The notes beneath the pieces are model-generated. The model searched no databases. It saw nothing but the letters and a program-made list of their open reading frames with translations, and had not been told where the DNA came from. A stretch of 6,752 bases of DNA from Betaproteobacteria bacterium (GTDB taxonomy: Bacteria > Pseudomonadota > Gammaproteobacteria > Burkholderiales > SG8-39): the NCBI GenBank assembly GCA_005884335.1, contig VBCJ01000214.1, positions 1-6,752 of the forward strand. Direction: 5' to 3'. Made by a program: the position numbers and the translations under genes. Of this stretch, positions 6,016 to 6,752 are shown one piece after another (positions within the stretch are counted from its first letter, which is position 1; every line of letters starts with the position of its first letter).

Positions 6016-6114
6016 GTGCACTTCGTTGCGTGGCTCGCGCTGGTCGCTGCCGCTTCGGCCGCGGTCGCGCAGACGTTTCGCTCGCATCCCCGATCGAGGA
6101 GAAAAATTCCATGA
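6016..6114 (+). CDS. Possible signal-peptide-like leader ORF overlapping Bug 3
   Basis: Starting at GTG 6016, with GAAAGG six nt upstream, this frame encodes 32 residues: MHFVAWLALVAAASAAVAQ followed by TFRSHPRSRRKIP. The first 19 look like the hydrophobic core and Ala-x-Ala site of a Sec signal peptide. The next residues (AQTFRSHP) resemble the mature start of Bug proteins (compare AQNFPSRP in Bug 2). Its TGA (6112-6114) overlaps the Bug 3 start as ATGA, the usual form of translational coupling. It may be a leader peptide, the remnant of a decayed Bug gene, or chance. The lack of basic residues before the hydrophobic core and the GTG start weaken the case for a working secreted peptide. Confidence 0.4.
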   Translation: MHFVAWLALVAAASAAVAQTFRSHPRSRRKIP

Positions 6115-6752
6115 GCCGAAGTCCTGACCCATCCCGTCGTCGCGTGCTTGCCGCGCTTGCCGCTGCGGCGGCCGTTGCACCGTTCGGCGCGCTCGCTCAG
6201 GGAATTTCCAAGCGCCCCGTGCGGATCGTCGTTCCGTTCACGCCCGCCGCCGGGCCGGACATCGTGGCGCGCTTGCTCGCGCCCAGGCTGCAGGCGCGCT
6301 GGGACCAGCCTTTCTTCGTCGAGAACAAGCCAGGCGCATCGGGAACGATCGGCACCGAAGTAGTGGTGAAGTCGCCGCCCGACGGCCATACGATCATGGT
6401 CGGCCCTGCGTCTATCGTCACCGCGCCGCATCTTTATCCGAAGATCTCCTATGACGTGGTGAAGGATCTCTCCGCGATCACGAACGTCGGCTCGACGAGC
6501 CTCGCGCTCGTGGTGCACAAGTCGGTGCCCGTGAGCACGGTGCGGGAGTTCATCGCCTGGGTGAAGTCGCAGCCCGGCAAGCTCAACTACGGCTCTCCGG
6601 GTAACGGCACGCACCATCACTTCTGCATGGAGTTGCTCAAGCTGCAGGCGGGCCTGGACATCGTGCACGTGCCCTACAAGGGGTCGGCGCCCGCTGAGAA
6701 CGACTTGATCGCGGGCGTCATTCCCACCATGTTCCTCCCGGTCCACGTTGCG
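6111..6752 (+). CDS. Bug/TctC-family solute-binding protein (Bug 3), twin-arginine-like signal, 3' end cut
   Basis: This is the N-terminal 214 residues of a third Bug-family solute-binding protein; about 100 more residues should lie beyond the right edge. ATG 6111 follows GAGGAG (6096-6101) by nine nt. The N-terminus has SRRRVL (8-13) followed by an alanine-rich hydrophobic stretch and ALAQ (27-30), which fits a twin-arginine (Tat) export signal rather than the Sec signals of Bug 1 and Bug 2. The mature chain opens KRPVRIVVPFTP. The ligand loop reads PFTPAAGPD (42-50), where the usual Gly-Gly is Ala-Ala and the conserved Asp is kept at the same distance. VENKPGASG follows, then NYGSPGNGTHHH in the middle, and HVPYKG at 186-191. 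The GTHHH run at the position of the ligand-binding loop is unusual compared with the other two. The family is certain; the ligand is unknown. Confidence 0.94.
   Translation, partial: MSRSPDPSRRRVLAALAAAAAVAPFGALAQGISKRPVRIVVPFTPAAGPDIVARLLAPRLQARWDQPFFVENKPGASGTIGTEVVVKSPPDGHTIMVGPASIVTAPHLYPKISYDVVKDLSAITNVGSTSLALVVHKSVPVSTVREFIAWVKSQPGKLNYGSPGNGTHHHFCMELLKLQAGLDIVHVPYKGSAPAENDLIAGVIPTMFLPVHVA

Noticed and set aside
5567..6112. Minus-strand 181-residue frame over the small unknown gene
   Set aside because: No ribosome site, no recognisable motif and Arg/Ala-rich composition. The plus frame looks better, although neither has a known family, so some doubt remains.
1..6752. CRISPR array, tRNA, IS element or defence system
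   Set aside because: No regularly spaced repeats, cloverleaf with a conserved T-arm, transposase motifs or terminal repeats were seen. The secreted S1/P1 nuclease alone is not evidence of a defence locus.

Overview
The window is GC-rich, gene-dense bacterial chromosome. Three tripartite-tricarboxylate-transporter solute-binding proteins (TctC/Bug family) in under 7 kb point to a betaproteobacterium, most likely in or near Burkholderiales, where this family is greatly expanded. This is inferred from family distribution only; no rRNA or other marker gene is present.

Layout, left to right. (1) Positions 1-867 (+): a secreted S1/P1-type zinc nuclease, complete except for its start, which lies just off the left edge. 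(2) 881-1849 (-): Bug protein 1 with a Sec-type signal peptide, convergent with the nuclease (13 nt apart). (3) 1850-2014: a divergent control region. (4) 2015-3235 (+): a soluble protein of three PAS domains that stops within the first residues of what looks like a fourth, with no output domain. (5) 3285-4394 (+): a short MetE-like zinc methyltransferase-fold protein in the same direction, separated from the PAS gene by a strong GC-rich stem-loop. (6) 4400-5365 (-): Bug protein 2, convergent with the methyltransferase-like gene (5 nt apart) and started by GTG behind a very good Shine-Dalgarno. (7) 5366-5605: a 240-nt non-coding divergent region with several inverted repeats and a T-tract hairpin. 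(8) 5606-5935 (+): a 109-residue protein of unknown function. (9) 6016-6114 (+): a possible 32-codon signal-peptide-like leader overlapping the next gene by ATGA. (10) 6111 to the right edge (+): Bug protein 3, with a twin-arginine-like signal, truncated by the window.

How the genes might work together: Bug proteins capture small, usually carboxylated, solutes in the periplasm and deliver them to a TctAB membrane permease or to a signalling partner. No TctA or TctB is present, so all three are orphans here. The PAS protein could sense a ligand or redox state, and it is divergent from Bug 1, so shared regulation is possible but not shown. The MetE-like protein could act on a methylated imported compound; that is speculation from adjacency. 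I see no CRISPR array, tRNA, rRNA, insertion sequence or phage gene, and no clear new multi-gene system. The least ordinary points are the leader ORF coupled to Bug 3, the PAS protein that ends at the start of another PAS domain, and the mutually exclusive hairpins at its stop codon.
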